Source: Actinomycetospora lemnae
GTDB lineage: Bacteria > Actinomycetota > Actinomycetes > Mycobacteriales > Pseudonocardiaceae
NCBI RefSeq assembly: GCF_028737315.1
Contig: NZ_JAQZAO010000014.1
Span: 62,001 to 126,000, forward strand
Length of the DNA: 64,000 nt
Direction of reading: 5' to 3'
Shown here: one piece after another, positions 45,034 through 52,476 of the stretch
How positions within the stretch are numbered: position 1 is the stretch's first letter
Layout: every line of letters starts with the position of its first letter
Translations under genes and position numbers: made by a program
The notes under the pieces: model-generated
Told to the model about the DNA's origin: nothing
The model's database searches: none
What the model saw: only the letters and a program-made list of their open reading frames with translations

Positions 45034-45855
45034 TCACGCATCGGGCGTGACCCCGATCAGGACGGCGTCCACGACCACGTTCTCGGTGTAGCTGCCGGCG
45101 GCCCGGTCGAAGGCGCCGCCGCAGGTGATGAGCCGCAGCTCGCCCCCCGGGCGGTCGCCGTAGACCTCCTCGGTGGGGAACCGGTCCTTGCGGTGGGTCG
45201 CCACCCGCGTCACCCGGAACAGGGCACGGCTCCCGTCGGCGCGGGTGACCTCGGCCGTGTGCCCGGGGCGTACCGCACCGAGCTCGAAGAACACCGCCGG
45301 GCCGTCCTGCGCGGAGTCGACGTGCCCGAGCAGCACCGACGGGCCGCGCTCGCCCGGTGTCGGCGAGTACCGGTACCAGCCCGCCCGCGACTCCGCCCGC
45401 GCGGCGTGCGGCGGCACCTCGACGGTCCCGTCGGGCCGCAGGCCCAGGGTGACGAGGTCGGTGTGCACGCCCGCCGCGGCGACGTCGAGCCGCACCGGCG
45501 GTGAGGCGGGCAGGGGGCGCACGCCGGCGGCCTCCGGGGTGGCCGCGGTCGTCGCGCCGACGGCGATGCTCGGGGGCGCGGGTGCGACGGGGGTGTCCAG
45601 GCCGTGCGCCACGGCGGTGAGCCCGAGGGCGCCCAGCCAGAAGGCCGCGACGCCCATCGGTCGTGGCCCGCCGCGACCGCGCGGTGCGTCCGCCGCCGTC
45701 GGCGCCACGTGCCCGGGAGGCGCCGCGGGGCGGCGCCCGACCGTCGGGCCCGGGCCCCGGACGGGCTCGGCCCGTCCGGAGGCCCGGTGCCGGCCGCCCG
45801 CCGGCCGCCCGACGCGCTCGGGGCACGCGGGCGGGGCGGGCGGCAGCGGCGACAC
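45034..45855 (-). CDS. Class F-like sortase
   Basis: This 273-residue membrane protein has a Pro/Arg/Gly-rich cytoplasmic lead, one membrane helix near residues 67-86 and an outer sortase domain with His178 (LLGHVDS) and Cys245 (LITCGGAFDR). Sortases join C-terminal signal-bearing proteins to the cell wall. The GTG start is 5 bp after the Excalibur gene, which carries a sorting-like signal, so that protein is its likely substrate. ATG at 45657 just before the helix is a possible shorter start. Confidence 0.85.
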   Translation of the reverse strand: MSPLPPAPPACPERVGRPAGGRHRASGRAEPVRGPGPTVGRRPAAPPGHVAPTAADAPRGRGGPRPMGVAAFWLGALGLTAVAHGLDTPVAPAPPSIAVGATTAATPEAAGVRPLPASPPVRLDVAAAGVHTDLVTLGLRPDGTVEVPPHAARAESRAGWYRYSPTPGERGPSVLLGHVDSAQDGPAVFFELGAVRPGHTAEVTRADGSRALFRVTRVATHRKDRFPTEEVYGDRPGGELRLITCGGAFDRAAGSYTENVVVDAVLIGVTPDA

Positions 45856-45860
45856 GGTGA

Positions 45861-46271
45861 TCAGACGCGGTGCGACACGCGGCTGCGGGCGCTCGACCAG
45901 CCGGCCAGGCCGAGGGCGGCCAGCACCGCACCGCCGCCGGCGTAGAGCGCGGTGTCCCCGGCCCCGGCCGCCGCGGAACCGCCGCCGGTGTCCGCCCCAC
46001 CCTGCGGCACGTGCGAGACCTGACCCGACGACTCCGCGTCCTCCTCGTCGCCGTTCTCGGCGCCCGACCCCCGCGGCAGGCTCTCGCAGGCCTGGCCGTC
46101 GCCGTCGTCGTCGAGGCGGTGCGGGTCGCTGGTGTCCTGGTCGTAGACGGCCTGGGCCTCCTGCTGGGTGTCGAAGTCGGAGCAGTCGCGGTCAGCGGCG
46201 AACGCGGACCCCGACAGCGGAGCCATGGCGCCGACGGCGAGCACGGCGACCGCAGTGGCACGGCGGATCAT
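45861..46271 (-). CDS. Secreted Excalibur-domain protein with sortase-like signal
   Basis: This 136-residue protein has a Sec signal (MIRRATAVAVLAVGAMAPLSGSAFA, cut before ADRDC), one Excalibur calcium-binding domain (DCSDFDTQQEAQAVYDQD and DDDGDGQACESLP), an acidic linker, the motif VPQGGADTGGG, a membrane helix (LYAGGGAVLAALGLAGWS) and a short basic tail. The motif-helix-tail order is that of sortase substrates. ATG at 46271 is used; TTG at 46277 has the better-placed GGAGG. It is coupled to the sortase gene. An 18-bp perfect palindrome lies 33 bp upstream of the start. Confidence 0.82.
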   Translation of the reverse strand: MIRRATAVAVLAVGAMAPLSGSAFAADRDCSDFDTQQEAQAVYDQDTSDPHRLDDDGDGQACESLPRGSGAENGDEEDAESSGQVSHVPQGGADTGGGSAAAGAGDTALYAGGGAVLAALGLAGWSSARSRVSHRV

Positions 46272-46303
46272 CGACAACGGAGTGTCCTCCCGGATCGTGG
46301 AAC

Positions 46304-46321
46304 GGGACGTGATCACGTCCC
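46304..46321 (-). promoter_or_regulatory. 18-bp perfect palindrome before the Excalibur-sortase pair
   Basis: GGGACGTGATCACGTCCC is fully palindromic. Its place 33 bp from the start marks it as an operator. GCTCAC-G-GTGAGC, a second short palindrome, lies at 46335-46347. Confidence 0.5.
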
Positions 46322-46374
46322 TCGTCCGGGTCGTCGCTCACGGTGAGCAACTTGTTACCCGCATCACCTTGCGC

Positions 46375-48774
46375 TCAGCTGACGATGCTCGCTCCACGGA
46401 CGGGCCCTTCGCTGAGCGCGCGCCAGACCCGCTGCGGCGTGAGCGGCATGTCGAGGTGCGTCACGCCGCGGGCGGCGAGGGCGTCGATCGCCGCGTTCAC
46501 CACCGCCGGCGACGACCCGATCGCCCCGGACTCGCCGATCCCCTTCGCGCCGAGGGGGTTGGTCGGCGAGAGCGTGACCCGCTGGTCGAGGTCGAAGCCG
46601 GGCAGGTCGCTGGCCGCCGGCACCGCGTAGTCGGCGAGCGTCGCCGCGGTCGGCTGGCCCGCCTCGTCGAACGTGGCCTGCTCGTAGAGCGCCTGCGCGA
46701 TGCCCTGGGCGATGCCGCCGTGCAGCTGGCCGTCGACGATCTGCGGGTTGACGATGCGCCCGCAGTCGTCGACCGCGACGAAGCGCCGGACCCGCGTGTC
46801 CCCGGTCTCGGTGTCCACCTCGACGACGGCGATGTGGGTGCCGAACGGCCAGGTGAAGTTGGGCGGGTCGAAGTGGTGGTCGGCCGTGAGGTTGGGCTCC
46901 ATGCCCTCGGGCAGGTCCGCGGCCAGCGACGCCGCGCCCGCCACCTCCTGGATGGTGATCGACGGGCCGGACGTGCCGGCCACCGAGAAGACGCCGCCGG
47001 AGAACTGCAGATCGTCCTCGGACGCCTCGAGCAGGTGCGCGGCGATCTTCCGGGCCTTGTCGACGACCTTCTCCGCCGCCCCGTACACCGCCGAGCCGCC
47101 CACCGCGAGGCTGCGCGAGCCGTAGGTGTCCCGCCCGAACGGCGCGATCATGGTGTCGGAGTGGAACACCTCGACGTCGGCGGGATCGATGCCGAGGGAA
47201 TCGGCGACGATCTGCGCCCACGCCGTCTCGTGGCCCTGGCCGTGCGGGCTGGTGCCGGTGACGACCTCGGCACGGCCGGCCGTCGTCATCCGGACCGTCG
47301 CGGCCTCCCAGCCGCCGCTCTGCAGCCGCACCCCGGCGGCCACCTTCGACGGCGAGAGCCCGCCGGACTCGGTGAAGTTGCCGATGCCGACGCCGATCTC
47401 GACCGTCTCGCCGGCCTCACGCCGGCGGCGCTGCTCGGCGCGCAGGCCCTCGTAGTCGACGAGCTCGAGCGCGCGGCGCATGCAGGGCTCGTAGTCCCCG
47501 GAGTCGTACTGCACGCCGGACGGCACGGTGCGGGGCTCCGAGAACGGCGGGTGCAGGTTGCGCAGCCGCAGCTCGGCCGGGTCCATCTCGAGGGCGCGGG
47601 CGAGGTCGTCGAGGACCCGCTCGTGGGCGTAGGCCGCCTCGGAGCGCCCGGCGCCGCGGTAGGCGTCGGTCGGGGTGAGGTTGGTGAACACGCCCTGGCA
47701 CGAGAAGTCGTAGGCGCCGAAGTCGTAGAGCCCGCAGTAGGTGAACGCCCCGAACACCGCGATGCCGGGCGTGAGCAGCTGCAGGTAGGCGCCCATGTCC
47801 GCGACGAGGCGGACCTTCATGCCGAGGATCTTCCCGTCGCGCGTCGCGCCGACGGTCATGTACTGGACCTGCCCGCGGCCGTGGGTGGTCGCGATGTGGT
47901 GCTCGGAGCGCGTCTCGGTCCACTTGACGGGCCGGCGCAGCCGGCGTGCCAGGACCAGCGCGAGCGCCTCCTCGGCGTAGACGTTGAGCTTGGCCCCGAA
48001 GCCGCCGCCGACGTCGGGGGCGACGACGCGCAGCTTGGTGTCGGAGATGCCGCAGATCGCGGCGAGGATGTCGCGCACGAAGTGCGGCACCTGGGTGGAC
48101 GTGTGGATGGTGAACCCGCCGCCGACGGCGTCCGGGGTGACCACCACCGCGCGCGGCTCCATCGGCGAGGCCATGACGCGCTGCTGGATGTAGCGGCCCT
48201 CGACGACGACGTCGGCCTGCGCCAGCGCGGCGTCGACGTCGCCGACCGCGAGCGGCCAGGTGTAGCAGTGGTTGGTGCCGAACTCCTCGTGGACCAGCGG
48301 GGCGTCCGGGGCGAGCGCCGCCTCGACGTCGACCACCGCGGGGAGCTCCTCGTAGTCGACGACCACGAGCTCGGCGGCGTCCCGGGCCGCAGCCGCGCCG
48401 GTCGCCACCACGACCGCGACCGCGTCGCCGACGTGGTTGACCTCGTCGCGGGCCAGCGGGCGGTGGTCGGGCACGAGGATGTCCTCGGTGACCGGCCAGC
48501 CGCAGGGGATGCCGGCGACGAACTCGTCGAACAGGTCGGCGCCCGTGAGGACCGTGACGACGCCGGTGGCCTCGCGGGCGGCGGTCGTGTCGATGCTGCC
48601 GATCCGCGCATGGGCGACGGGGCTGCGCACGAGCGCGAGGTGGACGGTGCCGAGCGGGGCGATGTCGTCGGTCCAGGTACCCCGGCCCGTGATCAGCGCC
48701 GCGTCCTCCCGGCGCGGCAGGCTCTGTCCGACGTGGGGGGTGGTCGCGGTGGGCTGGGGGACGGTGTCGGTCAT
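46375..48774 (-). CDS. Orphan molybdenum hydroxylase large subunit, form II CoxL-like
   Basis: This 799-residue enzyme of the xanthine-dehydrogenase/CO-dehydrogenase family has the molybdopterin loops VGGGFGAKLN and AYRGAGR, and catalytic Glu in GAKGIGESGAIG. AYRGAGR marks form II; true CO dehydrogenases carry AYxCSFR, so CO oxidation is unlikely. The substrate may be an aldehyde or aromatic. The FeS and FAD subunits that should accompany it are absent here; a coxLMS set 6 kb away could supply them. GGGAG lies 9 nt before the ATG. Confidence 0.88.
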   Translation of the reverse strand: MTDTVPQPTATTPHVGQSLPRREDAALITGRGTWTDDIAPLGTVHLALVRSPVAHARIGSIDTTAAREATGVVTVLTGADLFDEFVAGIPCGWPVTEDILVPDHRPLARDEVNHVGDAVAVVVATGAAAARDAAELVVVDYEELPAVVDVEAALAPDAPLVHEEFGTNHCYTWPLAVGDVDAALAQADVVVEGRYIQQRVMASPMEPRAVVVTPDAVGGGFTIHTSTQVPHFVRDILAAICGISDTKLRVVAPDVGGGFGAKLNVYAEEALALVLARRLRRPVKWTETRSEHHIATTHGRGQVQYMTVGATRDGKILGMKVRLVADMGAYLQLLTPGIAVFGAFTYCGLYDFGAYDFSCQGVFTNLTPTDAYRGAGRSEAAYAHERVLDDLARALEMDPAELRLRNLHPPFSEPRTVPSGVQYDSGDYEPCMRRALELVDYEGLRAEQRRRREAGETVEIGVGIGNFTESGGLSPSKVAAGVRLQSGGWEAATVRMTTAGRAEVVTGTSPHGQGHETAWAQIVADSLGIDPADVEVFHSDTMIAPFGRDTYGSRSLAVGGSAVYGAAEKVVDKARKIAAHLLEASEDDLQFSGGVFSVAGTSGPSITIQEVAGAASLAADLPEGMEPNLTADHHFDPPNFTWPFGTHIAVVEVDTETGDTRVRRFVAVDDCGRIVNPQIVDGQLHGGIAQGIAQALYEQATFDEAGQPTAATLADYAVPAASDLPGFDLDQRVTLSPTNPLGAKGIGESGAIGSSPAVVNAAIDALAARGVTHLDMPLTPQRVWRALSEGPVRGASIVS

Positions 48775-49049
48775 CCGAAGGCACTCCCGTGGCCGGCGGT
48801 GGTGGTACGGGTCACCGTGGCCCGGATGATCCTGATTGGGAAGGGCCTCCGGCTGAGGCGAGCCCAACCTTCGTTCGCCAGGCCCGGACGGGTGGGGCGC
48901 AACGTGACCGTCGTCACACTTCCGTCGGTTTGTCGCGGGTGTCGCCGTCGTTCCCGCAGGTCGGCCGACACCGGGACACCCGTCCGGCCTGCTCAGGGCA
49001 GCCTTCGCTGCCTGGCGAGCGGGTTCGCCGGCCCGCCACCATCGTCGCC
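48775..49049. promoter_or_regulatory. 275-bp divergent spacer between CoxL-like and DUF1540 genes
   Basis: The spacer holds an inverted repeat GTGAC-CGTC-GTCAC (48904-48917) and a weak iron-box-like stretch around 48855-48873 (12 of 19 positions by my count). No clear -10 box was fixed. Confidence 0.3.
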
Positions 49050-49340
49050 ATGACCGCAGCCCAGAGCCTGCCCACCGTGCAGGGTTGTTCCGCGACCTCG
49101 TGTGCCTACAACGAGAGCTCGACCTGCCACGCCGGCGCCATCACCATCGCCGGCGACAACGCCGCCTGCGGCACCTTCGTGGAGATCTCGTTCCGCGGCG
49201 GCGTCGACCGCAACGGCGTGGTCGGCGCGTGCCACCGTGCGGAGTGCAAGTACAACGACAAGCTCGAGTGCACCGCTCCCTCGGTCGAGATCGGTGCCGG
49301 CAAGGACGTCGCCGACTGCCTGACCTACGAGGCCCGGTAG
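49050..49340 (+). CDS. DUF1540 protein, two cysteine modules
   Basis: This 96-residue protein is two DUF1540 modules: CSATSCAYNESSTCHAGAI...CGTF, and CHRAECKYNDKLECTAPSVEIG...CLTY. The eight conserved cysteines suggest metal binding; the function of the family is unknown. No strong ribosome site precedes the ATG. Its end overlaps a converging small protein by 16 bp, and that gene has an iron-box-like operator, so a link to iron or redox state is possible. Confidence 0.85.
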   Translation: MTAAQSLPTVQGCSATSCAYNESSTCHAGAITIAGDNAACGTFVEISFRGGVDRNGVVGACHRAECKYNDKLECTAPSVEIGAGKDVADCLTYEAR

Positions 49341-49747
49341 AGCTCCTCGAGCGGCGCGACCGACCCCGCGGTCCCGACCGTCGGCTCCACGACGAGCCCG
49401 CGCGCGGGGTCGGCGCGCAGCGTCGCGTCGGCGACGGCGAGGGCGGCCACGCTGTCGTCGTCGTCGACCAGGACCGCGGCACCCCGCGCGGCCAGCCCCG
49501 CCAGCGCGCCCAGCACCACGCGGCGCCCGGTGGCGTCCAGCCCGTCGGTGACCCGGTCCACCAGCAGGACCGCGGCGCCGCCCGCCTCCTCGAGGCGGCG
49601 GCGTCGCTCCAGCACGCCCGACGACGGGTCGGCGGTGATCCGCCGGACCCCGGCCGACGCGTCGTCGCACATCGCCATCAGTCGCCGACGCACGATCGGC
49701 TCGCCGAGCAGCACGGTCACCTCGGCCGTGGGCAGTCGCAGCGTCAT
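49325..49747 (-). CDS. Degenerate ABC-type ATPase remnant protein
   Basis: This 140-residue protein resembles the second half of an ABC ATPase. AAVLLVDRVTDGLDATGRRVVL keeps the Walker B and D-loop spacing, but the Glu of the usual VDEPTDGLD is lost. AARGAAVLVDDDDS follows as the H-loop strand. There is no Walker A and no signature LSGG motif, so it cannot hydrolyse ATP in the normal way. The frame is intact and starts well, so it may be a real small protein that has kept part of the fold. An IdeR/DmdR-type iron box lies 65 bp upstream. Confidence 0.6.
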   Translation of the reverse strand: MTLRLPTAEVTVLLGEPIVRRRLMAMCDDASAGVRRITADPSSGVLERRRRLEEAGGAAVLLVDRVTDGLDATGRRVVLGALAGLAARGAAVLVDDDDSVAALAVADATLRADPARGLVVEPTVGTAGSVAPLEELYRAS

Positions 49748-49811
49748 CGCCCGCCTCCTCCGTCGTCCGCCTCCGGCGCGGCAGCTCCCGCTCAGCGTCG
49801 TGCCGCCTCAG

Positions 49812-49830
49812 TGAGGGCAGGCTAACCTCG
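49812..49830 (-). promoter_or_regulatory. IdeR/DmdR1-type iron box
   Basis: The central AGGCTAACCT matches the 19-bp DtxR-family consensus, and by my count 14 of 19 positions agree. It lies 65 bp upstream of the degenerate ABC gene, a normal repressor position. Confidence 0.5.
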
Positions 49831-49891
49831 CCTACCCGTCGACGTCGAGAGCGGGCCCGAGGTCTGCGCGGATCTCGCGCGGATGTCCTCT

Positions 49892-50653
49892 TCAGCGTTC
49901 GGACGATCGGCGGAACGCGCGCCACGCCGCCGTCACGAAGGGCACGGCGACCGGGTCGGTGCCGACCTCGGCGGCCACCAGCGCCCGCGCCTCCCGGTGC
50001 ACCTGCGCCCGCTCCTGCGCGGACAGCGTCAGCACCGAGGACCACGTTCCCGTCATCGCCGCCACGTCCTCGGCGGCCATCCACGTGCGGTCCCGGAAGA
50101 CCTCCGAGGTGCCCGGCCCGAACGGCGCGTCCGCGGGCAGGTCGATCGCGAACCCCGCCTCCACCACCGTCGTCGCGTCCCGGTCGTCGGCGCGCCCGAC
50201 GTGGCGCATCGCCGCGACCCACGGCTCGGCCGGGTCCGCGAACGTCCACAGCAGGCCCAGCACCCCGCCCGGCCGCAGGACGCGCCCGATCTCGGCGCTC
50301 GCCCGGTCCGGGTCGAACCAGTGCCACGCCGACGCGACGAGGACGGCGTCGACGGACGCGTCGGGCAGCGGGACGTCCTCGGCCGTGCCCGCGAGCACCC
50401 GCACCCCGGGGCTCTGCGTCGCGAGCACCGTGCGCATCGCGTCGTCCGGCTCGACCGCGACGACGTCGGTGACGCCCGCGGCGGCCAGTGCGCGGGTCAG
50501 CAGGCCCGTCCCGGCCCCGAGGTCGAGGACGGTGGGCCCCGTCGCGTCGGACGCGGGCAGCAGCCAGCGCAGGGCGGCGAGGACGGGCGGCGGGCGCAGC
50601 CGGTCGTAGTCGTCGGCGACGGCGCCGAACGACCGGGCGCGCGCGGGGTTCAC
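49892..50653 (-). CDS. SAM-dependent methyltransferase (class I)
   Basis: This 253-residue protein has VLDLGAGTGLLTRALAAAG near residue 43, VVAVEPDDAM, DASVDAVLVASAWHWFDPDRA and LRPGGVLGLLW, matching the Rossmann methyltransferase core. The acceptor is unknown. GTG overlaps the CorA stop as GTGA, so the two are co-transcribed. Confidence 0.87.
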   Translation of the reverse strand: MNPARARSFGAVADDYDRLRPPPVLAALRWLLPASDATGPTVLDLGAGTGLLTRALAAAGVTDVVAVEPDDAMRTVLATQSPGVRVLAGTAEDVPLPDASVDAVLVASAWHWFDPDRASAEIGRVLRPGGVLGLLWTFADPAEPWVAAMRHVGRADDRDATTVVEAGFAIDLPADAPFGPGTSEVFRDRTWMAAEDVAAMTGTWSSVLTLSAQERAQVHREARALVAAEVGTDPVAVPFVTAAWRAFRRSSER

Positions 50654-51678
50654 AGCCAGCCGCGCTTGCGGAACACGAGGTAGAGCGTCACCGACGCGAG
50701 CACCATGAGGCCGAGCGCGAACGGATAGCCCAGCGTCCACGCGAGCTCGGGCATGTTCTCGAAGTTCATCCCGTAGATCGCTCCGATCAGCGACGGGGTG
50801 AACAGGATCGCCGCCCACGAGGAGATCTTCTTGACCTCCTCGCCCTGGGCGAGGCTGGTCTCGGAGAGCCGGCGCATCTCCTCGTTCTGCCGCTGCCCGA
50901 CGAGCGCGGCGTTGACCTGCAGGATGTTGCCGAGCAGCTGGCGGAAGTTGTCGGCGGACTCGCTGGTCTGCGCGGTGTGGTCGGCGACGTCGCGCAGGCC
51001 GCGGTGCAGCTCGATGTGGGTCGGCTCGTCGGCGGACTCGGCGACGAGCCCGTCGAGGACCTCGCGCAGCGGGTCGACGGCGCGCTGCAGCTCGATGACC
51101 TCGCGGGAGAGCTGGTAGATGCGCCGCGAGACGCTCGGGTCGCCGCCGAAGACCTGGGTCTCGATCTGGTCGATGTCGTGGCGCAGCCCGCGCGTGACGG
51201 GCAGGTAGTCGTCGACGACGCGGTCGAGCACGGCGTAGAGGACCGCCCGCGGGCCCTGGGCGAGCAGGGACGGGTCCGCCTCGAGCCGCGCGCGCACCGA
51301 CGACAGGTCCGGGGTGTCGGCGTGGCGGACGGTGACGACGAAGTCCTGGCCGAGGAAGAGGTGGATCTCGCCGACCTGGACGTCCTCGTCCTCGTCGACG
51401 TACCAGGCCGGGCGCAGCACGACGAACTCCACATCGTCGTAGCGCTCGAGCTTGGGGCGCTGGTGGGCCTGCACCGCGTCCTCGACCGCGAGCGGCGGCA
51501 GCGAGAGCTCCTGGGCCAGGCGGTCGATCTCGTCGGCGTCGGGGCGCAGCAGGCCGATCCAGGCGAACCCGTCGTCGCTCTGCCCGTGCGTGCGCAGCAT
51601 CTCGAGGGTGCGGTCCAGCGAGTCCGGCTCGCTGGAGCGCTCCCCGTGGACGTACACCGCGTTGTCGACGACGGTCAC
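50650..51678 (-). CDS. corA: CorA-family magnesium/cobalt transporter
   Basis: This 342-residue channel has a large cytoplasmic N-terminal domain, a long stalk helix and two C-terminal membrane helices. The family signature YGMNFENMPEL stands between them near residue 310. It should conduct Mg2+ or Co2+ inward as a pentamer. Start is GTG. It lies 27 bp after a CPBP gene and overlaps the methyltransferase. Confidence 0.92.
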   Translation of the reverse strand: MTVVDNAVYVHGERSSEPDSLDRTLEMLRTHGQSDDGFAWIGLLRPDADEIDRLAQELSLPPLAVEDAVQAHQRPKLERYDDVEFVVLRPAWYVDEDEDVQVGEIHLFLGQDFVVTVRHADTPDLSSVRARLEADPSLLAQGPRAVLYAVLDRVVDDYLPVTRGLRHDIDQIETQVFGGDPSVSRRIYQLSREVIELQRAVDPLREVLDGLVAESADEPTHIELHRGLRDVADHTAQTSESADNFRQLLGNILQVNAALVGQRQNEEMRRLSETSLAQGEEVKKISSWAAILFTPSLIGAIYGMNFENMPELAWTLGYPFALGLMVLASVTLYLVFRKRGWL

Positions 51679-51705
51679 CAGGGCATTGTCGCGCCCCGGC
51701 CCACG

Positions 51706-52476
51706 TCAGTGCGCGAGGGCCACACCGGCGGCGACGAGCCCGACCGCGTTGGTGCCGAGGTGCAGCCCGATCGGGGCGAGCACCGAGCCGGTGCGGTGGC
51801 GCAGCCAGCCGAGCGCGAAGCCACCGAGCACCGTCACCACGAGCACCGCGAGCGCCGAGGTCCACTGCAGCGTCGGCGGCAGCGGCACCGCCGACGGCCC
51901 GAGCGCGACCGTGAGGTGCCAGAGCCCGAAGGCCACGGCGGTGGTGCTCAGCGCGACGCGGGCGGACAGCGAGCGCACCGAGTGCCCCTGCAGCACGCCC
52001 CGGAACGCGAGCTCCTCGGCGAGCACGGTGCCCAGTGGGATGAGGACGAGGCCGCGCAGGAGGAGCGCCCCGGGCGAGGCGCCGGCGAGCTGCGGGTTCT
52101 CGAGCAGGTCGGGCGCGACCGCGAGCACCACGCCGTAGCCGAGGATCGCCACGCCGATCGCCGCGCCGCCCCAGCGCGCGCCCGCGCCCCACGTGCCACG
52201 ACCGATGCCGAGGTCGGCCCACGTGAGCCCGAGCAGGCGGGCGACGGTGACGAGCGCGGCGACGCCGCCGAGGTTGAACAGGGCCTTGAGCACCGGGTCG
52301 GCGGGCAGCGCCGGGAGGGCGACGTTGCTCCACCCGAGCAGCAGGAGCGCGACGACCGCGGGCGGGGCGAGGCGCCGCCAGTGGGGTGCCTTCGCCGTCG
52401 GAGTGCCGCCGGTGCCGGTGCCGGTGTCGTCCGAGGGCGGGCGCGCGTCCGTGGCCGTGTGCTGGGGAGCGGTCAC
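51706..52476 (-). CDS. CPBP-family intramembrane metalloprotease
   Basis: This 256-residue protein has about seven membrane helices and the CPBP catalytic motifs: EELAFRG near residue 153, FGLWHLTVAL near 185 and HLGTNAVG near 240. Family members cut within membranes or act on prenylated peptides. Its role is unknown. GTG overlaps the stop of the large hydrolase gene as GTGA. Confidence 0.87.
   Translation of the reverse strand: MTAPQHTATDARPPSDDTGTGTGGTPTAKAPHWRRLAPPAVVALLLLGWSNVALPALPADPVLKALFNLGGVAALVTVARLLGLTWADLGIGRGTWGAGARWGGAAIGVAILGYGVVLAVAPDLLENPQLAGASPGALLLRGLVLIPLGTVLAEELAFRGVLQGHSVRSLSARVALSTTAVAFGLWHLTVALGPSAVPLPPTLQWTSALAVLVVTVLGGFALGWLRHRTGSVLAPIGLHLGTNAVGLVAAGVALAH

Noticed and set aside
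46335-46347. GCTCAC-G-GTGAGC as a member of the 40-nt family
   Set aside because: The half-sites are in the opposite order and there is no 18-4-18 structure.
48855-48873. Second iron box before the orphan CoxL-like gene
   Set aside because: Only about 12 of 19 positions agree and the central half-sites are broken; too weak to call.
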